Source: Zea mays
Lineage: Eukaryota > Streptophyta > Magnoliopsida > Poales > Poaceae
Direction: 5' to 3'
Assembly (NCBI RefSeq): GCF_902167145.1
Contig: NC_050098.1
Span: 78,966,207-79,030,206 of the forward strand
Length of the DNA: 64,000 nucleotides
Below, one piece after another: positions 40,988-52,673 of this stretch; position 1 is the first letter of the stretch, and each line of letters begins with the position of its first letter. The notes below the pieces were generated by a model. That model was given only the letters and a program-made list of their open reading frames with translations, did not search any database and was not told the origin of the DNA. A program made the translations under genes and the position numbers.

Positions 40988-41620
40988 TGAAACAAGAAGA
41001 GTTCATTAGGTAAAGCAAGGGGGAGATACTGTAATGCAGTATCTCAACAAATTCAACCATCTATCCCAGTATGCCATCGACCAAGTAAATACAGATCTGA
41101 AGAAAAAGAATTGTTTTATGAGGGGACTTAATGACAGGCTTCAACGGTAAATGGCACCATGTCTGGATCTTACCTATAGTAGAGCTGTCAGTACGGCACT
41201 GGCAGTGGAAGCCAAAAATGCAGGACATGGAAAATCAAAGGGGTTTGGACATGAAAAGTCAAATCAAGGGCCTGAAAAGAGAACCAGGTTGGTGATCCGA
41301 CCTTTTAATCAAAATCGTTCTTCACCTCGCCCACCTTCCTATCCCTTCAAGCAGCATGTTTTTATTCGTCCCACTACTGCCCCCGCTCCTACCAATCAGC
41401 CGAGTGTCCCTGGTACTCGTATCCCTGCTCTCCCTAGTTCTTCCACTGGTTGCTTCAACTGTGGAAAGTCCGAACACTTCATCAAGGACTGTCCATACCT
41501 GAAGCAAAATAAAACCAACTTCCAACAGAACTCTGGGAATTCCAACCAAGGAAAGGGGAACACGGCTAATGCTTCAACGGGCAAGAATTTCAAGAAAATT
41601 GGACGGATTTATTATACCCA
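40988..41620 (+). pseudogene. gag: Gypsy gag, C-terminal part
   Basis: The frame resumes at the Helitron border with M-K-Q-E-E-F-I-R, continues through Y-L-N-K-F-N-H-L-S-Q-Y near 41045 and reaches the zinc knuckle CFNCGKSEHFIKDC at about 41450..41490. An early TAA near 41010 and a small frame defect around 41005..41150 show decay; from 41151 the frame is open. The order matches Del/Tekay chromovirus gag. Confidence 0.85.
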
Positions 41621-43281
41621 AGTGGCTACAACACCGGAGGCCGAGCCGGTAATGATGGGTACGTTCCTTGTTGCCAATTACCGAGCAGTTATTCTCTTTG
41701 ATTCTGGTGCATCACACACCTTTATAAGCAAGAATTTTGTGGAAAAGCATTACATTTCTTGCATTGAATCAAGGGAAGGATTTATTATCCATTCACCTGG
41801 AGGACGGATATTTACTAAGGAAGTAGCCTTCCACATACCAGTAACGTTGGCCGGACAGGAATTTCCAACCAACATGATTGTTTTAAAGGGCCAAGACATA
41901 GATGTAATTCTGGGCATGAACATCAATACAGACTTAAGGACCATCAAATTGAGTCATGGCCATGAAGAGATTCAACTGTCTATCCCTGTAGCTATCCCAG
42001 TCAAACCATCTAGGCAAGTTTATGAAGCTATCATACCAGAAATCTAGGATATTCCGGTGGTATGTGAATTCCCGGATGTCTTTCCTTAAGACCTGCCTGG
42101 GTTGCCTCCAGAAAGGGATGTAGAGTTTGTGATTGAACTAAAGACCGGTATAGCTCCTATTTCTAGAAGGTCGTACCGAATGCCACCTAATGAATTGGCA
42201 GAACTCAAGACTCAATTCCAAGACTTGCTTGAGAAAGGCTTCATTAGGCCTAGTTCATCACAATGGGGATGTCCAGCAGTTTTCGTTAAGAACAAGGATC
42301 AGACACTTCGAATGTGCGTGGACTACAAACCCCTTAATGAGGTCACTATCAAGAACTAGTACCCTCTCCCTCGGATTGATATTCTATTCGATCAACTTAC
42401 TGGAACTCGGGTATTCTCCAAGATTGACCTCAGGTCAGGTTATCATCAGATCCGTATTCGACCCGAAGATATACCCAAGACCGCATTCACTACGCGGTAT
42501 GGATTATTTGAATATTTGGTTATGTCTTTCAGATTGACAAATGCCCCAGCCCACTTCACATACTTAATGAACACAATATTCATGCTCAAGTTGGATAAAT
42601 TTGTGGTGGTCTTCATTGATGACATCCTGATCTATTCCAAAAATGAAGAGGAGCATTCTAATCACTTACGAATCGTGCTAACGCGCTAAAGGGAGCACCA
42701 ATTGTATGCTAAATTCAGCAAATGCACGTTTTGGTTGGAGGAAATCCAAGTTCTGGGACATGTATTATCTGCAAAAGGAATTGCGCTCGATCCCAGCAAA
42801 GTCAAAGATATTTTAGAATGGAAACCGCCAGCAACAGTACATCAAGTTCGAAGCTTCCTTGGACTAGCTAGATATTACCGCAGGTTCATTCCGGAATTCT
42901 CCAAGATTGTTAATCCTATCACAGGTTTATTGAAGAATTATACCATGTTTGACTGGTCCTCAAAATGCAATGAAGCCTTCGAACAACTGAAGGTGTTATT
43001 AACAAATGCTCCGGTATTGGCTCAACCGGATATAGAGAAGCCTTTTGATGTGTATTGTGACACATCAGGTAGTGGACTCGGATGTGTCCTAATGCAAGAG
43101 GGCTGAGTCATAGCCTATGCTTCTAGACAACTACGCCGGCATGAGAAGCACTATCCAACTCATGATTAGGAACTAGCTGCAGTTGTTCATGCCCTTAAGA
43201 TATGGCGTCATTATCTACTGGGAAATATATGTCATGTATACACGGATCACAAGAGTCTGAAATATATCTTTACACTGTCAG
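41621..43281 (+). pseudogene. pol: Gypsy pol (protease, reverse transcriptase, RNase H), decayed and truncated
   Basis: Protease motif L-F-D-S-G-A-S-H-T-F-I lies near 41697. Reverse transcriptase follows: C-V-D-Y-K-P-L-N-E, then [12 protein letters not shown] near 42420 and V-F-I-D-D-I-L-I-Y near 42610. RNase H blocks run from [11 protein letters not shown] to [12 protein letters not shown] at 43235..43272. In-frame stops lie at about 42045, 42088, 42357, 42687, 43104 and 43168; several are C-to-T changes in Gln or Arg codons. Homology ends at 43281, where a copia LTR begins mid-sequence, so the rest of RNase H, integrase and the 3' LTR are lost. Confidence 0.9.
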
Positions 43282-44291
43282 AACTTGAATAACACGGCTT
43301 TCTTCCTTAGTCTTTCTCCCGTTTGCGAGGAATCTCCACAACTTGGAGCCTCTCGCCCTTACAATGATGATCACAAAAGAAGCACATAAGTAAGGGAGGG
43401 GAGAGCCACACACACAAGACTCAAATCCACAGCACAACCATGCACACAAGTCACAACTTGAGCTCGAAGTACAACGCACAGAGTTCGCAACTCAAATGGA
43501 GCTCAAATTGCTAACACAGAGAATCAATTGCGTGGGAGTGTAGTCTGGATGCTTTAGAATACTCAAAGAATGCTTGGATGACTCCTCCATGCGCCTAGGT
43601 GTCCCTTTTATAGCCCCAAGGCAGCTAGGAGCCGTTGGAGGCCAACTTGGAAGGCCAAACTTTCCTTCTGTCGGGTGGTGCACCGGACAGTCTGGTGCAC
43701 CACCGGACAGTCACTGTAGCTGTCTGGTGCGCGATCTCCTTCCTTTTCTGGCACATCCGACCATTGGTCCTCGGGGGCATTTGGCGCACCAGACACTGTC
43801 CGGTGTACACCGGACAGTCTGGTGTGCCCAACCGACCGTTGCTGCGGGCCACGCGTCGCCCGTGGATTGCGCGGCCGACCGTTGCGCTGGCGACCGTTGG
43901 CTCACGGACAGTCTGGTGCACCACCGGACAGTCCGGTGAATTATAGTCGTACGCCGTCGTCGAGTCCCGAGAGCGGCCTTTTCACGCGGACCAGCCTGGA
44001 GCACCGGACACTGTCCGGTGCACCATCGGACAGTCTGGTGTGCCAGACCGAGCTGAAGATTGGTTGTACAGAGCCAAGTCTTTTCCTTTCCATCTTGTCT
44101 TCTTTTCTCACTGTTCCTAGCACTTAGAGAACTTCATTTGTATTCAAAAACAAATGTACTAAGTCTAGAAACATACATCATGCTTTGATTTGCACTTTTC
44201 AACCTTCGACACATTAGGACTTAAAGAACCGTGTTGGGCACTTAATCACCAAAACATTATAGAAATTTCCCAAGGGCACATTTCTCTTTCA
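43282..44291 (-). repeat. Truncated 3' LTR of the second copia element
   Basis: The repeat matches 57168..58178 of the intact LTR and lacks the first (plus-strand) 266 bp, including the TGAGAGCACC end. It contains CACCGGACAGTC-type repeats at 43680..44045 and ends TCTCTTTCA at 44291. The polypurine tract AAAAAGGGGGAGA (minus strand) lies at 44305..44292. Confidence 0.9.
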
Positions 44292-44304
44292 ATCTCCCCC
44301 TTTT

Positions 44305-45093
44305 TGATGATTTATGCCAACACATCAAAAAGCAACACAAAACATGCAACATCGATTCAAATTGAAGACCAAATTGTTTTTGCTATAATTTGGCATATTT
44401 GGATCACTCTTTACCACCACTTGGTTTGTTTTTGCAAATCAAATTCATTTTCCTATCTCTAAGTCAAACTCACTTGTTTGGGCAAATCAAGAGATGTTCT
44501 AAGAGAAAAATTGATCAAGTACCAAAAACTCCCCCTTTTTCCCATGATAAAAAATTCTCCCCCAAAAGAGACCAAATTTTGCAATAAGAGTATTTTGGAC
44601 AAATAAAAAATTCTAACTCTATTATTTTCAAAATTCACAAGTAAATACACCAAAACAGAAGCACTATCCATTTGCTTTTGGCCTTAATTTCCCCCCCTTT
44701 GGCATTAAGCACAAAACAGGATCATTTTTGGCCCTTAAACCCCATTGCCTCACCAAAAAAACGTCAATTAAGAGCAAAAAGGCAATGAGAGCATAAGTAC
44801 GAACTTGGAGGTAAATACACCAATACCGGAGTGCAATGGAAGTCTTTGCAACGTCCAAGTCCATTTTCCCTTTCAATGCACCTTTGAGACTATATTAAGA
44901 GTACTCAACCACACAGGTTAGTCTCAAAGGGTCAAGTTGTAGCACATCTCCCCCTTAAAATGTGCATCGCTTGCAAATGGACTTGTGAGGTCTAGGGATC
45001 ATGTGTACAACTTGAGCACCATAAATAAACAATAATGGATTTAAATGCATAAAGTAACATGATCAAAGGCATAGAACACATGTATGTTATAGA
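44305..45093 (-). other. Copia 3' untranslated spacer
   Basis: AT-rich spacer between the copia polypurine tract and the pol stop, with repeated CTCCCCC and CCCCCTTT blocks like those in 26840..27700 of the first copia element. No ORF is supported. Confidence 0.6.
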
Positions 45094-45706
45094 TCAATCC
45101 AAGTTACGCGAATCTAAGACATTTAGCTCACTACACAACCTGCAAAAGGATTTCTCATCTAACGGCTTGGTAAAGATATCGGCTAGCTGGTTCTCGGTGC
45201 TAATGTGGTACACCTCGATATCTCCCTTTTGCTTGTGGTCTCTCAGAAAGTGATGCCGGATGTCTATGTGCTTAGTGCGGCTGTGTTCAACAGGATTATC
45301 TGCCATGCGGATTGCACTCTCATTGTCACATAGGAGTGGGACTTTGCTCAGATTGTAGCCAAAGTCCCTGAGGGTTTGCCTCATCCAAAGTAGTTGCGCG
45401 CAACACTGTCCTGCGGCAACATACTCGGCCTCAGCGGTGGATAGGGCAACAAATGTTTGTTTCTTTGAACTCCAAGACACTAGGGACTTTCCTAGGAATT
45501 GGCATGTCCCTGATGTACTTTTCCTATCAACCTTGCATCCAGCATAATCGGAGTCTGAGTATCCAATCAAGCCAAAGGTATTTGGATACCAGATCCCGAA
45601 GCAAGGTGTAGAAACTAAATATCTAAGAATTCGCTTAACTGCCACAAGATGACATTCCTTGGGGTCGGATTGATATCTAGCACACATGCATACACTTAAC
45701 ATAATG
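45094..45706 (-). pseudogene. pol: Copia pol, C-terminal RNase H part
   Basis: On the minus strand it reads from [11 protein letters not shown] at the solo-LTR border to L-D-E-K-S-F and N-V-L-D-S-R-N-L-D with a stop at 45094. RNase H blocks S-D-S-D-Y-A-G-C, A-L-S-T-A-E-A-E-Y-V and K-H-I-D-I-R-H-H-F are present. The upstream codons lie beyond the solo LTR at 50083. Confidence 0.88.
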
Positions 45707-48560
45707 TCCGGTGTAACACCCCAGGTGTTACTTAGGGGTTTCCACTCAAGACTACACAAGTAAGCCCATCATCACATGTGACTTAAGTTGGGAAAAGTAC
45801 ACCAAAGTTGGAGCTCAAGACCCTAAGTAAGTGCAACCCATCTTAGAAGTCATACCTTGGCTTGTTATGCACATATAATGGGGAGAATTGCCCAAACCCT
45901 AATTCAAACCCCTTTGGACAAGTAGAGCACTAGAAGTAAGTATGAACAAAAGGGTATGGAAACCACATGAACATGACTTGGGCCAATTATAAAAGATGTA
46001 GTACACTTAATACCCTACAAATGATAGTAAGAAAGTGACCCAAAAAGAATTCAGAAAAACCCCAAAAGGTTCACCAAAGGGTTGAGCACAAAAGAAAAAT
46101 CAGAATTCTTCCAAGTCCAAAACCACCCCCTTTCCAGAGATCAAACATGTTCACCTTGATCCCAAACTTAAAACCACTTGGCCCAATTTACAAAGTGACG
46201 CCAAAATACCTCTAGAACACCCTAAAGAAGATTGAACCCAACCCTAAGTCGTTTGACATGACTTGGCACAAGTTTTGTCTCGGTTTGGATAGCTAGGACA
46301 AAGACAACTTCCCACCCCCATATCTCTCTAACCCGACCACATCTCCCCTTGGAACTCACATGAACTAGGTAGCCCTAGGTACAGCGAAGAGATCTCTCAC
46401 AGGTCTTAGGGCAAGATTCACACGTCTTGGCCGCTCAGCAGAGGGTAGAACACGAACAGAAGCAAAGAGCCACGTGTTCGACGCGCTCTGAGCTCGTGAG
46501 AGCACGCCCGACGCGCGCCCCCGCGTGCCCCGCGTCGCGCCAAAGCCGAGCCGGGGCCGTTGCCTGCGCCCGCGCCTATAAAGCCTCCATAGACGTCGAC
46601 CGTACTCCTCCGCGCACGCTCGACCTCACCGGAGCCAGAGATCACCGGCGTTTGCCCTGCAAACGGCGTGCCCGCGGCCACCCGATCCCCCGCCACCGTA
46701 GACATGCCAGCGAAGCCCTTCCCGGCCACGCCCGACCCTCGAAATAGACAGTGCATGCCTCGGTGAAGCTCTCCGAGCAATAAATCAGACTTTGCCTCGC
46801 CAGAGAAGCCAGTCCACGGTCGCCGGACTTCACCCGATCACCGGTGGACGTAGACCAGGTAAGTCTCTGCACCATTCCCCGATTCCCTGCGTGCATAGCT
46901 TCTACGTCATCCCGTGGAGCTCATCGTGCCGTTTAATTGGACTAGATCACTGTGGTTAGGCCGGAACACTCGCCGCCGACGAGTTCACCCGCCTGCGCAC
47001 GTGGACCGATCGATTCCGGCCACCACCGCCGTCGAGCCGTACCTCGCTGTGACCGCCAGGACCTCCTGAAGCCAACCCCACCCCTCACCGGACCTCTCTT
47101 GCCGCCGGTAAGCCGCGCCGCCCTTTCCCTTTCCGCGGTTACTGTTTACATAAGGGGAGGGACCTCGGGGAAGAAGAAGGAAAGGCCAGGTGGTTTTGTT
47201 CGCTATCAGTGACTCAAGGGAATAGTAGCGCAGAGGTATAAATGAATGGATTGATTTAGAAAGAACCCAGGGTCTTCGGTGCAAAGTAGTTTTCCAGGAA
47301 ACCTTTTAAAATATTCTGATTTAAATCCAAACAGAACATGAAAAATTCATAACTTCAGTTTGGTTTACCCAAATCGAGTCAAACCAATTTTGCCAGATCA
47401 TAATTAATGTAAACTACTTAGGAAAAATATAAAACCCCTAAGTGTTACAGAAAACTTTAAAGTTTTGATTTAAATGATTAACTGGTCAAAAGCTAAAAGA
47501 AATAAGGAAAAATAGCTACACTATTTGACTGGGGTTAAGAAAATTTAGAGAAGTACTTGATCACTTCCTAACATGTTCAAAAATAATAAACCCCTCTGTA
47601 CACCCCTTTAAGGTAGAGCTTGCCATTTAAATCACTTTTTGCTTAAAGTAGAAGAAAATATAAAAGGTGGTTTAAATAAAGAACCAGGGAGCACCCACAT
47701 TTTTGTTAGTTTACTTATTCAGTATAGTTCAGTATAAAAATTTATTATACCCTTGTTTAGTACAGAAGAAATGAGATACCTTTTATTTTAAGAAAACAAG
47801 GAAAACTTAGAAAAACCCTAGAAAAATAACCCCAAGGAGAAAACACCCCAAACCTTGGGATAACTAATGTTTTGTTATTAAGAACATAGGAAAAATATGA
47901 AATTTGTTGTTTGACATTTTTCAAATAACAAGATAGTAGTAAGTGCCTTTTTAACATTAAACTTTAGAAAATCACAACTAAATAACCACCAAATAACCTT
48001 CTATGATTTTTTGGCACAGAAGCATGTTATTACTTTTAGATACCAACAAAAATGACCCTTAGGACAGAACCCCCCCTAGTTAAGAGTTGAAGTGCAAAGT
48101 GACCCCTTTGCCCCAACTTTGGTTATTTTTGTCCAGGGCATACTCTATTTATTCTGGACCTAAAATTCATAGGACAGACTACAGTGACAAATAGTAACCC
48201 ACTGTAATTTTTTCAGAATTTTTGGAAGGAGTTAAATCACTGTTGTAGTTCAAACCCACACTAAAATTCATAAATAGAAATTGAAAAGGGGGAATTAATA
48301 GTGGAGACTAATGTTACCCTAACTAAACCAGCAAAACCCCTTGAGTACCCACTAAAACATTTAAGGGGCATCCCAAGTATTAATCCATTATGCTTAGGCA
48401 AGAACCTCAAACCTAAATTGATAAGCCTAAAACCCTAAGAGCCTCTTATGACAAGGAAACCCTAAATGATTAACTAACTTAGTTTTCTGCACTAAGGCAT
48501 AATTGTTATTAAATTATACATATCATAGCATGCATATATCTTATTCATGGCATTCGATAG

Positions 48561-48704
48561 ATTGCAACCTCGCGGACAAAGAGTACGTCCTCGTGCCAAA
48601 GCAAGGAGTTGCTTAGGAGGTAGCCCCGGATCCAGCACCAGAGCCTGCCCAAGAGGATCTGCCTGCCCCAGCTTTGGAAGGCAAGCCCCGGTTTTATGCA
48701 TAAC
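48561..48704 (+). other. Coding-like mini-exon A of the solo LTR
   Basis: After TTCGATAG the frame reads D-C-N-L-A-D-K-E-Y-V-L-V-P-K-Q-G and later P-E-P-A-Q-E-D-L-P-A-P, ending G-K-P-R-F-Y-A at TAA 48702..48704. One TAG interrupts it where the 59710 copy has CAG. The frame is shared with 651..797 and 62547..62692. Confidence 0.5.
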
Positions 48705-49662
48705 CTATTTATTATGCTATTTTACTACACTTAATGTTTGTAGGCTTGTATCGTGCACATAAGTGTAGGAGTTGACTGAAACCTTAGTTGCATGAACTCA
48801 GGATACCTTTTGAGATGAACACTAGTATGCTAGGTCGAGTAGATGCTTTATTAATTAGGGCTCTCGGTAGAAGTCGAGTGATTTTTCTAGCACTCGCACG
48901 AGGTCAGGAATTGGTTGTATCCATTTTGATAACATAATGATGGTGGTCTATGGACAACGGTCCATGGGGATGCATTGTCTACGAGACGAGAATTGGAATA
49001 AGGATTAAGGTGTGGTACCGTGCGTCAAGCGTTTGAACGTACTAAACACATGCCGAGAAATATGGTAAATCGGTAAGCCTAGTACCTGAGTGAACCTGCC
49101 CGCAGACATATCCCCTCACGCGACCTGAGACGTGGTCTCCCATTCCGGTTATGGTGGGTGCAAGTGCAGTCACTGCACGACGGCAGTCGGGGTCAGTGAG
49201 GCATTGTACGCCAAGGCGGTGAGCCCAGATCTGTTGCCAGGGAATCGATGGGGACGGTTGATGTGTGTGGGGATGCAGTGCCCCTACATGTCGTGTGTTT
49301 AGGTTTACCTTGCAAGGATAAAAACTCGATTCGAATCGTCTGCTTCTCGCAGCTAATGAGACTGCTTGATCCATGCTGCTACAGTGAGTAACAAGTGGAA
49401 ATGAGATGACTTGGCAAAAGTTGTTGACTGCTAAATGTTTGGTACCATGTATGATTAGGTAGGTATACATTTAGTGTTAAGAGAGTCACACTAAAACTTG
49501 ACTAAGCTAAAACTTGATTTATAAACTCAGCTAGTGTTTTTGGCAACCAAACCCCTCAGCCAAATAGCTGCATGTCTAGAGGTAGAGGAGTAGAGTCCTC
49601 ACACCGGGTAAGTCTAGCTGAGTATTAGTATACTCAGCCTTGTTTGTGGCATAATTTTACAG

Positions 49663-49769
49663 GTTCTCTGGAGGACATGGTTGCTGGAGTGACTTGGCCG
49701 TCCATCTTGCCACCGGGATGGACTATCGAGTGGGACCCTGCCTCGGCTGAGGAGGAGCATGAGGATTGA
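49663..49769 (+). other. Coding-like mini-exon B of the solo LTR
   Basis: After TTTTACAG the frame reads G-S-L-E-D-M-V-A-G-V-T-W-P and I-L-P-P-G-W-T-I-E-W-D, and ends in an acidic run at TGA 49767..49769. In the copy at 63648..63754 the first 21 residues are the same despite silent differences, and the stop is at the same place. Confidence 0.5.
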
Positions 49770-50087
49770 TGGGATAGGCTTCCCCATCTCTCTGTTTATT
49801 TACTGTTAGTTTTATTCCGCTGCACTTCGAACAATGATGACAACTTTTGCTAAAACTCCAATGATGATGTAATAAGTTTAATACTCCTTAATGTATGGTT
49901 TTATGCTTTATTGTATTTGCTCTGTGACTCACCATCGAGTGAGACTGTGGTACTTGATCCTATCAGTGGCCCCGTCGGACTAGATCCGAGAGATTGACGG
50001 GTTATTCCCATTTAAGTGTGGTCTAGCCTCTAAGGCTGGACTTAGGCACTTAAGTTGGAATAATTCGGGCAGTTCCGCCACATCCGG

Positions 50088-51480
50088 TCTACTAGCACAT
50101 AGATAAAGTAATGACCCTATCATAGACCGGTATGCCTTTTGATCAATGGACTTACCTCCTTTGTTGAGGTCGACATATCCGTCGGTTCCCATCGGTGTCT
50201 TCGCGGGCTTGGCGTCCTTCATCCCAAACCTCTTGAGAAGATCTTGAGTGTACTTCGTTTGGGAGAGGAAGGTGTTGTCCTTGAGTTGCTTCACTTGGAA
50301 CCCAAGGAAGTAGGTTAACTCGCCCATCATTGACATCTCGAACTTTTGTGTCATCACCCTGCTAAACTCCTCACAAGACTTTTGATTAGTAGAACCAAAT
50401 ATTATGTCATCGACATAAATTTGGCATACAAATAGATCACCATCGCAAGTCTTAGTAAACAGAGTGGGATCAGCTTTCCCAACCTTGGAAGCATTAGCAA
50501 TTAAGAAATCTCTAAGGCATTCATACCATGCTCTTGGGGCTTGCTTAAGCCCATAGAGCGCCTTAGAGAGCTTAAACACATGGTCGGGGTACCTGTCATC
50601 CTCAAAGTCAGGGGGTTGTTCCATGTATACCTCCTCCTTAATTGGCCAGTTGAGGAAAGTCCTCTTTACATCCATTTGAAACAACCTGAAAGAGTGGTGA
50701 GTGGCATAGGCTAATAATATTCGAATAGACTCTAGCCTAGCCACAGGAGCAAAAGTCTCCTCGAAATCCAAACCTGCGACTTGGGCATAACCTTTTGCTA
50801 CAAGTCGAGCCTTGTTTCTTGTCACCACCCCGTGCTCGTCTTGCTTGTTGCGGAACACCCACTTGGTTCCCACAACATTTTGCTTGGGACGTGGCACCAG
50901 GCTCCAAACTTCATTCCTCTTGAAGTTGTTGAGCTCTTCCTGCATGGCCAACACCCAGTCCAGATCCTGCAAGGCCTCTTCTACCCTGAAAGGCTCAATA
51001 GAAGAGACAAACGAGTAATGCTCACAAAAATTAGCTAAACGTGAGCGAGTTGTTACTCCCTTGCTTATGTCACCTAGAATTTGATCGACGGGGTGATTTC
51101 TTTGGATCGTCGCTCGGACTTGAGTTGGAGGGACCAGTGGTGCTTCTTCCTCCATAAATTGTTCTTCTTGTGCTCCCCCTTGATCACGCTCCTCTTCTTG
51201 AGGTACCTGTCCACCGTCTTGAGTTGGGGGTTGCACCATTGTGGAGGAAGATGTCTGATCTTGCTCTTGTTGTTCCTGTGGTCGCACATCACCTATCGCC
51301 ATCGTACGCATTGCGGCTGTCGGAACATCATCTTGATCTATGTCATCAAGATCAACTTGCTCTCTTGGAGAGCCATTAGTCTCATCAAATACAACGTCGC
51401 TAGAGACTTCAACCAAACCCGATGATTTGTTGAAGACTCTATACGCCTTTGTATTTGAGTCATACCCTAGTAAAAAACCC
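50088..51480 (-). pseudogene. pol: Copia pol, reverse transcriptase part
   Basis: The minus-strand frame reads an acidic linker (D-L-D-D-I-D-Q-D-D), then the RT with [20 protein letters not shown] and Y-V-D-D-I-I-F-G, and the L-C-A-S-R-P-D end, where the solo LTR enters at 50087. The first aspartate block reads [11 protein letters not shown], so the aspartate is kept but neighbours S-A and G are altered. A frame break near 51480 separates it from the integrase part. Confidence 0.88.
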
Positions 51481-52665
51481 TTCTACTGCCTTGGGAGCAA
51501 ATTTGGAATGTCTACCTTTCTTCACCAGAATGTAACATTTGCTCCCAAATACACGCAAGTAAGAACATTGGGTTTGTTACCGGTAAGAAGTTCATACGAG
51601 GTCTTCTTGAGAAGGCGATGTAGGTAGAGCCGGTTTATGGCGTGGCAAGCTATGTTCACAGCTTCCGACCAAAACTGCTCGGGCGTCTTGAATTCTCCAA
51701 GCATCATTCTCGCCATGTTGATAGGCGTCATGTTCTTCCTCTCTACCACACCATTTTGCTGTGGTGTGTAGGGAGCGGAGAACTCGTGCTTGACGCCTTC
51801 TTCCTCAAGATACTCCTCCACTTGAAGATTCTTGAACTCGGACCCGTTGTCGCTTCTTATCTTTTTCACCTTGAGCTCAAATTCGTTTTGAGCCCTCCTT
51901 AGAAAGCGCTTGAGGGTCCCTTGGGTTTCTGATTTATCCTGCAAAAAGAACACCCAAGTGAAGCGGGAAAAATCATCAACAATTACAAGACCATACTTAC
52001 TTCCCCCGATGCTAAGGTAGGCGACGGGTCCGAAGAGGTCCATGTGAAGAAGCTCCAGTGGTCTTGATGTTGTCATCACATTCTTGTTGTGATGCACGCT
52101 TCCTACCTGTTTCCCTGCCTGACAATCTGCACAAGGTCTATCTTTCTTGAAACAAACATTGGTTAGTCCTAACACATGTTCTCCCTTTAGAAGTTTATGA
52201 AGGTTCTTCATCCCAACATGTGCTAAATGGCGATGCCACAGCCAGCCCATACTAGTCTTAGCTATTAAGCATGCATCTAGATCGGCCTCCTCTTTCGAAA
52301 AGTCAACTAAGTAGAGTTTGCCAACTAATACACCCTTAAAAGCTAATGAACCATCACTCCTTCTAAAGACAGATACATCAACATTTGTAAAAAGACAATT
52401 GTAACCCATGTGACACAATTGACTTACAGACAGAAGGTTGTAACCAAGCGACTCTACTAGAAATACATTTGATATGGAGTGCTCGTTGGTGATAGCTATC
52501 TTTCCCAAGCCTTTGACCTTGCCTTGGTTCCCATCTCCAAAGATAAGCGTATCGTAGGAATCCTTGTTCTTGACATAGGAGGTGAACATCTTCTTCTCCC
52601 TCGTCATGTGATTTGTGCATCCGCTTTCGATAATCCAGCTTGAGCCCCTGGATGCATAAACCTAC
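51480..52665 (-). pseudogene. pol: Copia pol, protease/integrase part
   Basis: On the minus strand the protease end is near 52640. Integrase follows, with [20 protein letters not shown], the catalytic D in H-M-D-L-F-G-P, D in R-S-D-N-G-S-E-F and E in V-V-E-R-K-N. The open frame ends at 51522 after V-Y-L-G-A-N-V-T-F-W, where a frameshift occurs. The protease D-S-G region near 52610..52640 crosses another frame change. Confidence 0.85.
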
Positions 52666-52673
52666 AAGGCAAT

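Larger units (their letters stand above)
45712..50082 (+). mobile_element. Complete solo LTR (4,371 bp) of a Del/Tekay-like gypsy element
   Basis: Begins TGTAACACCCCAGGTGTTAC and ends GTTCCGCCACA, with TCCGG target duplications at 45707..45711 and 50083..50087. There is no internal domain, so the element was reduced by LTR-LTR recombination. Inside are the TATA box at 46577 with GC-rich leader (46430..47110), a donor-like GTAAGTC at 46861, a long AT-rich stretch (47290..48540) and coding-like mini-exons at 48561..48704 and 49663..49769. It splits the copia pol at the R-P-D codons. Confidence 0.93.

Noticed and set aside
45712..50082. Full retrotransposon rather than solo LTR
   Set aside because: There is no second LTR, no internal primer site and no coding domain between the TCCGG duplications.
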